From positions 885,001 to 949,000 of the forward strand of contig OY282378.1 of NCBI GenBank assembly GCA_958295835.1: 64,000 nucleotides of DNA, written 5' to 3'. Under the pieces are notes generated by a model. It was not told the DNA's origin. It was given only the letters and a program-made list of their open reading frames with translations, and did not search any database. Made by a program: the position numbers and the translations under genes. The stretch comes from an uncultured Gammaproteobacteria bacterium (lineage in GTDB: Bacteria > Pseudomonadota > Gammaproteobacteria > HK1). Positions within the stretch are counted from its first letter, which is position 1; each line of letters begins with the position of its first letter. This document shows positions 8,124 through 15,599 of the stretch, piece by piece.

Positions 8124-8143
8124 ACCAATCACGATATATTGGT
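8124..8143. promoter_or_regulatory. Inverted repeat in the gntR/glnT divergent region (candidate operator)
   Basis: ACCAAT and ATTGGT form perfect 6-bp arms separated by 8 bp, in an A/T-rich patch between the divergent regulator and the glutamine synthetase gene. The position suits an operator for the GntR protein; this is inference. Confidence 0.35.
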
Positions 8144-8235
8144 TGAGTTTTGGTGTTGAACTGGTCATGATTCCGCTGGAGCCCGGCGACGGCCAGCGGC
8201 GAAACGACAACCGGAGACCGAGGGAGAGCGGAAGA

Positions 8236-9714
8236 ATGGCGATGGACATCGAAGGCTTCGTGGAAGCACCCGGACGGGTCGATCAGGTCAGGCAGGTCCG
8301 AGAGATGATCGACCGGCTCGGCATCGAGTACCTGTACCTCCAGTTCGTGTCGATCACCGGCCGCATCTGCGGCAAGGGGATCCCCGCCGACCACTGGGAG
8401 AGCATCGCCGAGAGGGGCTTCCAGCTCGTCTACGGCGCGACGGTCAACCTCTTCCTCAACCGCCACGGCGAGTACCTGGGCTACGGCCCGCAGGACAAGG
8501 AGCTGGTGGGCATCCCGGAGCCGGAGACCTTCTGCCAGCTTCCCTGGGACAAGCGGGTGGCGCGGCTGTGGTGCACCCTGTTCCGCAACCGGGAGGAGCG
8601 CGAGGCGCCGGGCACGTTCCTGACCGCGGACTGCCGCGGCAACCTTCGCCGCATCCACGAGCAGTTCAAGGCCGAGCACGACGGACTGCACCTGCGCCAC
8701 GGCACCGAGCCGGAGATGATGTGGCTCAAGCGCGGCCCGGACGGCAAGCCCGACGGCGGGTTCTCGAACCCGTACTGCTACCACATCGACCAGTTCGAGA
8801 GCCTGCGGCCGGTGTACCTGCGGGCCATCGAGTACTCGCGGGCGATGGGGCTCGACATGATCCAGGGCGACCACGAGGACGCGCCGGGGCAGCTCGAACT
8901 GAACTTCACGTTCGACGACCCGCTGCGCACCGCGGACCGCCTCACCACCTACCGCCAGATCTGCGCCCAGGTCGCGCGCGAGCACAACCTCATCGCCTGC
9001 TTCATGTCCAAGCCCTTCATGGGGGTGTCGGCCTCGGGCTGCCACCACAACATCAGCTTCTGGCGGGGCGGGGAGGAGTCGGTCAAGCCGCTGGGTCACG
9101 ACCCGGGAGCGCTTCCCGGCATGGCCGACAACTTCACCTACCTCGGCGGGGGGGAGAACACCTTCATGCCCGACACCGACGACCCGCAGTTGCCGGGCAA
9201 GGTGGGCTTGCAGGTCGTGGGCGGCATCGTCACCCATCTCGGGGCGCTGACCGCGATCGGCTGCTCCACCGTCAACTCGTACCGGCGGCTGTGGGACACG
9301 GGATTCTGGGCGCCGGTGTTCGCGGACTGGGGCTACCAGAACCGCACCACCGGCCTCCGGATCTCGGCCCCGGGACGCTTCGAGTACCGGGCGGTGGACT
9401 CGATGGTCAATCCGCACCTGATGGCCGGCGCCATCATCAAGGTGGCCGACGACGGCATCAGGAAGGACATCGACCCCGGCCCGCCGGAGGACCGCAACAT
9501 CTACCAGGCGATGGAGGCGGGCAAGCAGGTCAGGAAGCTGCCGATGACCCTGGGCGCCGCCCTCGAAGCCCTGAAGAACGACGAGGTCGTCCGCTCGGCG
9601 ATGCCCGGCGAGATGTACCGCCTGTTCGACGAGTACAAGCGCGACGAGTGGGAGCGGTTCCTCCACACCACCACCGAGTGGGATATGGACACCTATCTCG
9701 ACTGTCTGCCCTGA
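8236..9714 (+). CDS. glnT: Glutamine synthetase type III-like / gamma-glutamylmethylamide synthetase-like ligase
   Basis: The 492-residue protein belongs to the glutamine synthetase superfamily (ATP-dependent ligation of ammonia or an amine to glutamate). A beta-grasp N-terminal domain and the catalytic domain are evident. Metal- and substrate-binding segments include GDHEDAPGQLELNF, ASGCHHNISFW and the NRTTGLRISAPGRFEYR region. The ATG at 8236 is chosen because AGGGAG lies 9 nt upstream; the longer frame from 8143 would overlap the operator-like repeat. It heads an operon with glxB, glxC and glxD, the arrangement known for glnT in rhizobia and for gmaS/mgsABC in methylamine users. Sequence alone does not decide between glutamine and gamma-glutamylmethylamide as product. 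Confidence 0.88.
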   Translation: MAMDIEGFVEAPGRVDQVRQVREMIDRLGIEYLYLQFVSITGRICGKGIPADHWESIAERGFQLVYGATVNLFLNRHGEYLGYGPQDKELVGIPEPETFCQLPWDKRVARLWCTLFRNREEREAPGTFLTADCRGNLRRIHEQFKAEHDGLHLRHGTEPEMMWLKRGPDGKPDGGFSNPYCYHIDQFESLRPVYLRAIEYSRAMGLDMIQGDHEDAPGQLELNFTFDDPLRTADRLTTYRQICAQVAREHNLIACFMSKPFMGVSASGCHHNISFWRGGEESVKPLGHDPGALPGMADNFTYLGGGENTFMPDTDDPQLPGKVGLQVVGGIVTHLGALTAIGCSTVNSYRRLWDTGFWAPVFADWGYQNRTTGLRISAPGRFEYRAVDSMVNPHLMAGAIIKVADDGIRKDIDPGPPEDRNIYQAMEAGKQVRKLPMTLGAALEALKNDEVVRSAMPGEMYRLFDEYKRDEWERFLHTTTEWDMDTYLDCLP

Positions 9715-9725
9715 TCGGCATCGCC

Positions 9726-9760
9726 GCCGCTGCCGCCGCGCCGTCCTGCGGGGCAGCGGC
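9726..9760 (+). terminator. Hairpin between glnT and glxB
   Basis: GCCGCTGCC (9726-9734) pairs perfectly with GGCAGCGGC (9752-9760) across a 17-nt loop. There is no T-run. It may be a processing or attenuation element that lets the synthetase be made in excess over glxBCD. Confidence 0.35.
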
Positions 9761-9875
9761 AGCGGGCGGGGACCGCCGCGGGAGGCGGCGCCTTTGCAAG
9801 AGGCGGGCGCCTTCAGAGGAAACTGACCCGCGGCCCTCGCGACCCTTCAACGGAAGAACGAACGGAAGACAAGAC

Positions 9876-10811
9876 ATGTGCGGAATTGCAGGAGTCATTC
9901 ACCGGGGCGGCGTGAGCGGCATCGGCGCCGAGATGACCTCGATGTTGCAGGCGTTGCGCCACCGCGGACCCGATTCGACCGGCTTCGCGATCTACGGCAC
10001 GCCGGCCGAGGGCGACTACGTGATGCGCTTCAAGGTGGCCGAGCAGGAGGACATGGCCTCCGGCTTCGACATCCACGACCGGATCCGCGCCCGCGTGGAA
10101 GAAGTCGACCGCCGGCTCGCCGAGCAGGGGGTTACCGTCAAGGACCGCGCCGCGTCCACCGAGTACGCGATGCGCTACGTCGTCTCCTTCGACGGCGACA
10201 TGGAGCATCTCGCGCGCTACGTCGAGGACGTGGAAGGCGCGGAGATCCTCTCGCTGGGCGGCGCGCTGGAGCTCGTCAAGGATCTGGGCGACGCCACCAC
10301 CGTCTGCGGGCAGTACGACCTGGGCGGATTCCGGGGCACGCACGGCATCGGCCATACCCGCATGGCCACCGAGTCCGACGTCGACATCCGCTCCGCCCAT
10401 CCGTACTGGGCGTTCCCCTACAACGACGTCGCGGTGGTCCACAACGGCCAGATCACGAACTACTGGATGATGCGCCGCGAGATGGAGCGCAAGGGCCACC
10501 GGTTCATGTCGGACTGCGATTCCGAGCTGCTCGCGGTGTACACCGCGCACAACCTCGCGAACGGCGTGGCCCTCGATGAATCGCTGGAGCGCTCGGTGCG
10601 CGAGATCGACGGCGTGTTCACCTATCTCGTCGCGACCCGCGACCAGCTCGGCATGGCCAAGGACACCATGGCGGCCAAGCCGCTGGTGCTCTACGAGAGC
10701 GACGACCTCATCGCCCTGGCGTCCGAGGAGGTCGCCATCCGCGCCATCCTTCCCGAGGAGATCGACACCAGCGACCCTTACGACGAGGAGACCAGGGTAT
10801 GGCAGGCATGA
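9876..10811 (+). CDS. glxB: Class II glutamine amidotransferase, GlxB/MgsA-type glutamate synthase subunit
   Basis: The 311-residue protein starts MCGIAGVIHRGG. Cys2 becomes the N-terminal nucleophile that hydrolyses glutamine (Ntn-hydrolase). The motifs LRHRGPDSTG, GIGHTRMATESDV and VVHNGQITNYW form the glutamine-binding site. In this family the subunit corresponds to the N-terminal amidotransferase domain of glutamate synthase, split off as a separate chain and working with GlxC and GlxD. GTATGG overlaps its end: glxC starts at 10799, so the two are translationally coupled. A long alternative frame upstream is just the shadow of glnT. The product is probably cytoplasmic. Confidence 0.9.
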   Translation: MCGIAGVIHRGGVSGIGAEMTSMLQALRHRGPDSTGFAIYGTPAEGDYVMRFKVAEQEDMASGFDIHDRIRARVEEVDRRLAEQGVTVKDRAASTEYAMRYVVSFDGDMEHLARYVEDVEGAEILSLGGALELVKDLGDATTVCGQYDLGGFRGTHGIGHTRMATESDVDIRSAHPYWAFPYNDVAVVHNGQITNYWMMRREMERKGHRFMSDCDSELLAVYTAHNLANGVALDESLERSVREIDGVFTYLVATRDQLGMAKDTMAAKPLVLYESDDLIALASEEVAIRAILPEEIDTSDPYDEETRVWQA

Positions 10812-11647
10812 ACCCCCAGGACGACCGCTCCTATGCGATGGGGATGCATACCGAGCAGCTCGCGGGCCGGACCCAGCAGGTCTTCTTCCGCCCCGAGGAG
10901 GGAGAGCGCTTCCTCTACCCCTGGGCCCCGGAGGTCGACTACAACAAGCGCGCCGAGCTCGACGCAGATGCGCTCACCTCGACCGAGGTCAACTCCAGGC
11001 TGCGCGCCCTCATGCAGGAGGGCCACGGGACCATCGTGGTCAGGAACCCCCGCGGCAAGCACTCGCTCGGCGTGGGGATCCTCAACCGGCTGAACCTGAT
11101 CTTCGAGGGCTCCCTCGGCTACTTCGCGGTGGGTCTCATCGACGGCCCCAACGTGCGCATCCACGGCCGCGTGGGCTGGTCCTGCGGCGAGAACATGATG
11201 GCGGGCACTGTGCTCATCGAGAAGAACGCCGGCTCGACGTTCGGCGCCGCGATCCGCGGCGGCGATCTCGTCTGCCGGGGGTCGGTGGGGTCGCGGACCG
11301 GGATCGACATGAAGGGCGGCACCATCATCGTCGGCGGAGACACCGGCGCCTTCTCCGGCTTCATGATGCAGCGCGGGCGCATGGTGGTGTGCGGCAACGC
11401 GGGGAAGAACCTCGGCGATTCGATGTACGACGGGACGATCTACGTGGGCGGGACGATCCGCGACCTCGGCGTGGATGCGGTGCCGGCGGAGCTGACTGAT
11501 CTGGACAAGGCATGGCTCACGCGCAAGCTCCGGCAGTACGAGCTGCTCCCGGCTCGGGGCGTCGATCACTTCACCAAGATCGTCGCCGGCAAGCAGCTCT
11601 GGAACTACGACAATCTGGAGCCGACGGAGAAGAAGCTGATTCTTTAG
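10799..11647 (+). CDS. glxC: GXGXG-domain subunit, GlxC/MgsB-type
   Basis: The 282-residue protein matches the C-terminal GXGXG domain of glutamate synthase, a right-handed beta-helix. Repeated glycine patterns are clear from about residue 95 (VGLIDGPNVRIHGRVGWSCGENMMAG, GGTIIVGGDTGAF, NAGKNLGDSMYDGTIYVGG). Its role in the parent enzyme is structural, linking the amidotransferase and FMN domains. The ATG at 10799 is 8 nt after GGAG and overlaps the glxB stop by 13 bp; a second ATG at 10808 overlaps the stop as ATGA. A small unrelated gene (11685-11870) sits between it and glxD, which is unusual for this operon. Confidence 0.9.
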   Translation: MAGMNPQDDRSYAMGMHTEQLAGRTQQVFFRPEEGERFLYPWAPEVDYNKRAELDADALTSTEVNSRLRALMQEGHGTIVVRNPRGKHSLGVGILNRLNLIFEGSLGYFAVGLIDGPNVRIHGRVGWSCGENMMAGTVLIEKNAGSTFGAAIRGGDLVCRGSVGSRTGIDMKGGTIIVGGDTGAFSGFMMQRGRMVVCGNAGKNLGDSMYDGTIYVGGTIRDLGVDAVPAELTDLDKAWLTRKLRQYELLPARGVDHFTKIVAGKQLWNYDNLEPTEKKLIL

Positions 11648-11684
11648 ACTCCTCGCCCATCATAATTCTTCAGGAGACATGGAC

Positions 11685-11870
11685 ATGAGATGTCAGGCAT
11701 ATACGGCCGATGGGGATCGGTGTCAAAACAAGGCGCGCGAAGGCTTGAACTACTGCGGTAAGCATCGGTACAGCCCTGAGCCCCCACAATGCATGGCGGA
11801 AACGCAGGATGGAGATCAGTGTCAAAACCGGGCGCTCGAAGACTCGAATTACTGCGGTAAGCATCAGTAG
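11685..11870 (+). CDS. Duplicated Cys/His zinc-knuckle peptide
   Basis: The product has 61 residues made of two copies of one motif: RCQAYTADGDRC-QNKAREGLNYCGKH and QCMAETQDGDQC-QNRALEDSNYCGKH. Each has three Cys and one His in the spacing of a small zinc-binding fold, recalling the short C2CH peptides of the DUF5763-like type, though that family match is by eye. The ATG at 11685 has AGGAG 8 nt upstream; the ATG at 11679 would be too close. It lies between glxC and glxD on the same strand and is probably co-transcribed. The function is unknown; metal sensing or protein binding are possibilities. Confidence 0.7.
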   Translation: MRCQAYTADGDRCQNKAREGLNYCGKHRYSPEPPQCMAETQDGDQCQNRALEDSNYCGKHQ

Positions 11871-11894
11871 CGCTACAGACAGGAGAACCCGCAG

Positions 11895-13274
11895 ATGGCA
11901 AAGAGCGAAACCGCGCCCCGGCTCGACCCGGCCACCGCCAAGCCGAGACGCAACACCAGCATCCTCGGACGAAGCGGGATCTTCACCCCCGAGGTCATCG
12001 ACGACATCCACATCAAGTCCGAGCTCGGGCGCTACCGCATGCGCGGGTTCTCGATGTTCAAGAAGATCCCGCACTGGGACGACCTCACGTTCCTCCCCGG
12101 CACCCTCACCCGCTTCGTGATCGAGGGCTACCGGGAGAAGTGCGACACGAAGACCGTCATCGGACCACGCGCGAAGGTTCCGCTGGAGCTCGACATCCCG
12201 GTCTACGTCACCGGCATGAGCTTCGGCGCGCTGTCCTACGAGGCCAAGACCGCGTTGGCCCGCGGCGCCACGATGGCCGGCTCGGCGACCTGCTCGGGCG
12301 AGGGCGGCATGATCCCCGACGAACGGCGCTACTCGACGAAGTGGCTCTACCAGTGCATCCAGTCCCGCTACGGCTTCAACCCCCATCACCTCATGCTCGC
12401 GGATGCGTGCGAGTTCTTCATCGGCCAAGGGTGCAAGGTGGGGCTCGGCGGGCACCTGATGGGTCAGAAGGTCACCGACCAGGTGGCGGAGATGCGCAGC
12501 CTCCCCGCCGGCATCGACCAGCGCTCCCCGGCCCGCCATCCGGACTGGCTCGGCCCCGACGACCTCGCGCTGAAGATCCTGGAGATCCGGGAGGCGACCG
12601 ATTGGCAAATCCCGATCCAGCTCAAGCTCGGCGCCGCGCGCGTCTACGACGACGTCCGCATGGCGGTGAAGTGCGACCCCGACTCCATCTACATCGACGG
12701 GATGGAGGGCGGCACCGGCGCCGGCCCCCACTTGGCGACCGAGGAGACCGGGGTGCCCGGGATGGCAGCCATCCGCCAGGCCCGCAAGGCCATCGACGAT
12801 CTCGGCAAGCGGGGCGAGATCTCGCTCGTCTACGCCGGCGGCATCCGCAACGGCGGGGACGTCGCCAAGGCGCTCGCGCTGGGGGCGGACGCCATCGCCA
12901 TCGGGCATTCGGTGCTGATGGCGCTGAACTGCAACAAGGACATCCCGGAGTCCGACTACGAGACGGAGATGGGAGTCGAGGCCGGATACTGCTACCACTG
13001 TCACACCGGACGGTGCCCGGTCGGCGTTGCGACCCAGGATCCGATTCTGCGCAAGCGGCTCGACCCGGACGCAGCGGCGGAGCGGGTCTACAACTTCCTG
13101 CACACCCTGACCATCGAGGCCCAGATGATGGCCCGCGCCTGCGGGAAGACCAACGTGCACAGCCTGGAGCCGGAGGACCTGGCCGCGCTGACGATGGAGG
13201 CATCGGCCATGGCCGGCGTCCCGCTCGCGGGCACCAGCTACACGGTGGGCATCGAGGATTACCATCACCTGTAG
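11895..13274 (+). CDS. glxD: FMN-binding glutamate synthase-like subunit, GlxD/MgsC-type
   Basis: This 459-residue protein is the FMN and iron-sulfur domain of glutamate synthase as a separate chain. It carries the (beta/alpha)8 barrel with MSFGALSYEAKTALARGA, the EGGTGAGP loop, the FMN-phosphate segment YAGGIRNGGDVAKALALGADA, and the [3Fe-4S] cysteines in CYHCHTGRCPVG (about residue 366). With GlxB and GlxC it should transfer the amide nitrogen of glutamine, or methylamine in the N-methylglutamate synthase version. AGGAG is 9 nt before the ATG. The C-terminus ends with a short conserved tail. No NADPH-oxidising GltD partner is in the window, so the electron donor is unknown. Confidence 0.92.
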   Translation: MAKSETAPRLDPATAKPRRNTSILGRSGIFTPEVIDDIHIKSELGRYRMRGFSMFKKIPHWDDLTFLPGTLTRFVIEGYREKCDTKTVIGPRAKVPLELDIPVYVTGMSFGALSYEAKTALARGATMAGSATCSGEGGMIPDERRYSTKWLYQCIQSRYGFNPHHLMLADACEFFIGQGCKVGLGGHLMGQKVTDQVAEMRSLPAGIDQRSPARHPDWLGPDDLALKILEIREATDWQIPIQLKLGAARVYDDVRMAVKCDPDSIYIDGMEGGTGAGPHLATEETGVPGMAAIRQARKAIDDLGKRGEISLVYAGGIRNGGDVAKALALGADAIAIGHSVLMALNCNKDIPESDYETEMGVEAGYCYHCHTGRCPVGVATQDPILRKRLDPDAAAERVYNFLHTLTIEAQMMARACGKTNVHSLEPEDLAALTMEASAMAGVPLAGTSYTVGIEDYHHL

Positions 13275-13342
13275 AGGCTTTGACGAAGCGGGAGGCGATG
13301 GCCTTCGAGGGATCGATCGTTCCGGCGACGAGAGAGGAAACC

Positions 13343-13600
13343 GTGCCTGAAATCAGCCGATTTCTCGGAATTGTGATCAGAATGTATTTCCGCGAACATG
13401 CTCCGGCACACTTTCACGCGGAATACGGAGAATATGAAGTGACCGTGGATATTGAAACTGGCGTAGTGACCGGAAAGTTTCCCAGAAGAGCACTGGCCGC
13501 CATACTCGAATGGTATGTGCTGCACAAGGATGAGCTCATGGCCAATTGGGAGGCGGCGATGAATAGAAGGCCCTTGTCGAGAATCGAACCGCTGGAGTAG
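13343..13600 (+). CDS. DUF4160 protein
   Basis: The 85-residue protein starts at GTG 13343 behind GAGAGGAAA. It has the DUF4160 signature PEISRFLGIVIRMYFREHAPAHFHAEYG and ends with the usual LEWYVLHKDELMANWE segment. The next gene, a DUF2442 protein, starts at the base after the stop. DUF4160-DUF2442 pairs are common in bacteria and travel like toxin-antitoxin modules, but the biochemical role is not established. Its location just after glxD is probably the result of insertion into the operon. Confidence 0.85.
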   Translation: MPEISRFLGIVIRMYFREHAPAHFHAEYGEYEVTVDIETGVVTGKFPRRALAAILEWYVLHKDELMANWEAAMNRRPLSRIEPLE

Positions 13601-13834
13601 ATGATGTTCGTACACGTGACCAGGGCAGAGTATACACGCGACTACAAAGTGTGGCTGGCTTTCAATGATGGAACGCAGGGCGAGGTCGATCTTTCGTCCG
13701 AGCTGCATGGCGAGGTCTTCGAACCGCTGAGGGATAAAGTGTTGTTTCAGTCGTTCACCTTGGAGGGACATACCCTGTCCTGGCGTAATGGAGCCGACTT
13801 CGCCCCGGAGTTTCTACGGGAGCTCCTTGCCTGA
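13601..13834 (+). CDS. DUF2442 protein
   Basis: The 77-residue protein has the DUF2442 pattern (RDYKVWLAFNDGTQGEVDLS, and TLSWRNGADFAPEFLRELL near the end). It starts with ATGATG directly after the DUF4160 stop codon, so the two are translationally coupled. The partner relation is clear; the function (possibly antitoxin-like) is inference. Confidence 0.85.
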   Translation: MMFVHVTRAEYTRDYKVWLAFNDGTQGEVDLSSELHGEVFEPLRDKVLFQSFTLEGHTLSWRNGADFAPEFLRELLA

Positions 13835-13915
13835 CCAGCAGGGGAAGTTGCGAATCGAATATCCCATCCGCAGGTGCACCAGAAACCTGATTGTTACGTA
13901 AATCAAAGGGCTGTC

Positions 13916-13935
13916 ATTCCCGCGGAAGCGGGAAT
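13916..13935 (+). repeat. Dispersed palindrome with GGAA loop
   Basis: ATTCCCGC and GCGGGAAT form a perfect 8-bp stem with a GGAA tetraloop, flanked by GTC and CCAG. This is the widespread proteobacterial GTCATTCCCGC...GCGGGAATCCAG repeat. It lies 45 bp upstream of the 136-aa gene and shares the CCCGCGRAAGCGGG core with the three inserts in the transposase. Confidence 0.8.
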
Positions 13936-13980
13936 CCAGAGACTTTCGTCATGCAACCGGCAGGAAAACCGGAGAGACTC

Positions 13981-14391
13981 ATGGCAGGCACCAGCTACAA
14001 GGGCTCCGAGATCAGGAGCGTCGACCAGTTCATTTCCAGCGATGGCCTCGACTCCGAGCGCGAGAAGGAGATCGGCCAGCACATCGGCTATCGCTACGAC
14101 GTCAACCTCCTCCCCGACTACGATCGCCTCACCCCCTTTCTACGGAAGTACATCGAGATCATGGGCTGGGACGACCTCAACTGGCTGGAAGACGTGCACA
14201 TGGGCTACGAGGAAGGGCACGCCGCGGTGTTCGACCGCAACATCAACGGCTGGGTACGGGTCCCGGACGACATCGACCTCCCCGACAACCAGCAGGACCG
14301 CGACATGATCGCGCGCGAGCTGCTCATCAAGTTCCAGATGTCGGAGCGTCATCCCATGGTGGAGCTGCGCGAGGCGTACAGGAAGTTCTGA
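13981..14391 (+). CDS. Conserved-looking 136-residue protein at the end of the glx operon
   Basis: The start is the ATG at 13981, 5 nt after GGAGAG. The protein is soluble and mixed alpha/beta in composition, with a Trp-rich centre (IMGWDDLNWLEDVHMGYEEGHA) and a basic end (VELREAYRKF). I do not recognise a family. Codon use is like the flanking glx genes, so it may be the original last gene of the operon, separated from glxD by the DUF4160/DUF2442 pair and a dispersed palindrome. A diverged piece resembling its last 25 residues occurs at 15430-15510. Confidence 0.65.
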   Translation: MAGTSYKGSEIRSVDQFISSDGLDSEREKEIGQHIGYRYDVNLLPDYDRLTPFLRKYIEIMGWDDLNWLEDVHMGYEEGHAAVFDRNINGWVRVPDDIDLPDNQQDRDMIARELLIKFQMSERHPMVELREAYRKF

Positions 14392-14446
14392 TCCGGTTGT
14401 GCCTCGAACACTGCGGGCGGTGAGCAAGAAGCCGGAGCTCACGCGC

Positions 14447-15001
14447 TTACTCCGCCAGTCCCGAGCGAACCGTCGACATCGCGATGAACATCCGGGATGG
14501 GCGTGACGGGAAAGGGACGAAGCCCATCCGCTCATAGAACCGTTGCCGCTTGGCGAATGCGATGCTGCCGCCGTCTTCGAGGACATCCAGAACGATCGCC
14601 TTGATTCCGACCGTTCGCGAAGCGACCTCCAGACGCCTCAGCGCATCGACGAGGAGCGCTCGCCCCAACCCTTGACCCTGTAAGGACCGGTCAACCCCGA
14701 CCATCGAAAGACAGGCGGCAGGAACGTAGCCGTGGCCCGGTGCGCCCTTCACAAGAGAGGAGGGCAGATCCTTCACTTCGATTGCGTGAGCGTTGATGGC
14801 GTAGTAACCGAGTACTCTGCTTTCTCCAGGACGGATAGCGACCCAGATGCGCGTGAAGTCTCCTTTCTGGTGTTTCCTTGCGGTGCGTTTCAGGAAATTG
14901 TCGATCCTGCCGGCGCCACTGAAAAACGTCGCTCGATCATGTCCGGCTGGATCGAATGGTTGTATACGGACACGAAGCTCCGTGGTGGCCTCAGTCGCCA
15001 T
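14447..15001 (-). CDS. GNAT-family toxin of a type II toxin-antitoxin pair
   Basis: The 184-residue protein is a GCN5-type acetyltransferase of the kind paired with DUF1778 antitoxins (TacT/AtaT-like), which acetylate aminoacyl-tRNAs. The acetyl-CoA loop is seen in SLQGQGLGRALLVDAL (about residues 104-119), and the C-terminal YERMGFVPFP segment is typical. The ATG at 15001 overlaps the antitoxin stop by 11 bp, the coupled arrangement usual for these modules. Assignment as a toxin comes from the partner and sequence type and is not shown by experiment. Confidence 0.85.
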   Translation of the reverse strand: MATEATTELRVRIQPFDPAGHDRATFFSGAGRIDNFLKRTARKHQKGDFTRIWVAIRPGESRVLGYYAINAHAIEVKDLPSSLVKGAPGHGYVPAACLSMVGVDRSLQGQGLGRALLVDALRRLEVASRTVGIKAIVLDVLEDGGSIAFAKRQRFYERMGFVPFPSRPSRMFIAMSTVRSGLAE

Positions 15002-15302
15002 CGAGAACCAGGTGCCGGTGCAACGCGGAAGCCTCGCGAAGCGCATCCGTCGGCTCCGCGGGCGTATCGAGAGCCGCGAGGAACACATCCCGATCCTGGG
15101 GTGTGAGAACCGTCCTTTCATGGTCCATGATGGTCGCCCGCGCCCGTTCATAGGCGACGCTCGTCACGAAGGTGGTCTCATCCATGCCGAGCAACACGGC
15201 GGCGCGCTGGATCTCCGCCTTGACATGCGGCTTGGTACGCTGCTCCATCCGTGCTGTCTTGGGTTCATCAATCCTGGCCGAAGTGTCTGTGAATGCCAGC
15301 AT
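14991..15302 (-). CDS. DUF1778 (ribbon-helix-helix) antitoxin
   Basis: The 103-residue protein carries the DUF1778 pattern: basic N-terminus, VKAEIQRAAVLLGMDETTFV as the helix-turn, and a C-terminal HERTVLTPQDRDVFLAALD toxin-binding tail. The ATG at 15302 has AAGGAG at 7 nt. Such proteins bind their own promoter and neutralise the adjacent GNAT toxin, and would repress the pair until degraded. The N-terminal extension of about 20 residues is longer than usual. Confidence 0.85.
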   Translation of the reverse strand: MLAFTDTSARIDEPKTARMEQRTKPHVKAEIQRAAVLLGMDETTFVTSVAYERARATIMDHERTVLTPQDRDVFLAALDTPAEPTDALREASALHRHLVLDGD

Positions 15303-15429
15303 GATTCGTCTCCTTGTGCATGGGATCGGGTATACAGGAAGGCGAAATGTACGGCAATTCGCCGGACGTTCCAAGAACCGCTCTCGCTCCATCTACTCTG
15401 ACCTCGTTCGGCACCGCAACACGATTGCG

Positions 15430-15526
15430 CGGTCTGCTCGTCAGGCTTCGGGTGCCGGGACGCCGTCTCCTGGTAGAGTTGGGTGAGGCGTACAGGAAGC
15501 TTGGGGACGACAGCCGGATTCCATGA
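15430..15526 (+). pseudogene. Decayed tail resembling the 136-aa glx-operon protein
   Basis: The frame reads RGLLVRLRVPGRRLLVELGEAYRKL, which lines up without gaps with the last 25 residues of the 13981-14391 product (RELLIKFQMSERHPMVELREAYRKF). The nucleotides align as well, including an identical GAGGCGTACAGGAAG. It is probably the relic of a second copy on the far side of the toxin-antitoxin pair. A 13-mer ACACGATTGCGCG occurs twice nearby (15419 and 15526). Confidence 0.45.
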
Positions 15527-15599
15527 CACGATTGCGCGAGATGCACGAGAATCCGGAGCGTCCGGGTCCAGGCAGAATCCGCGGCAGGGAGGGAGTGCA

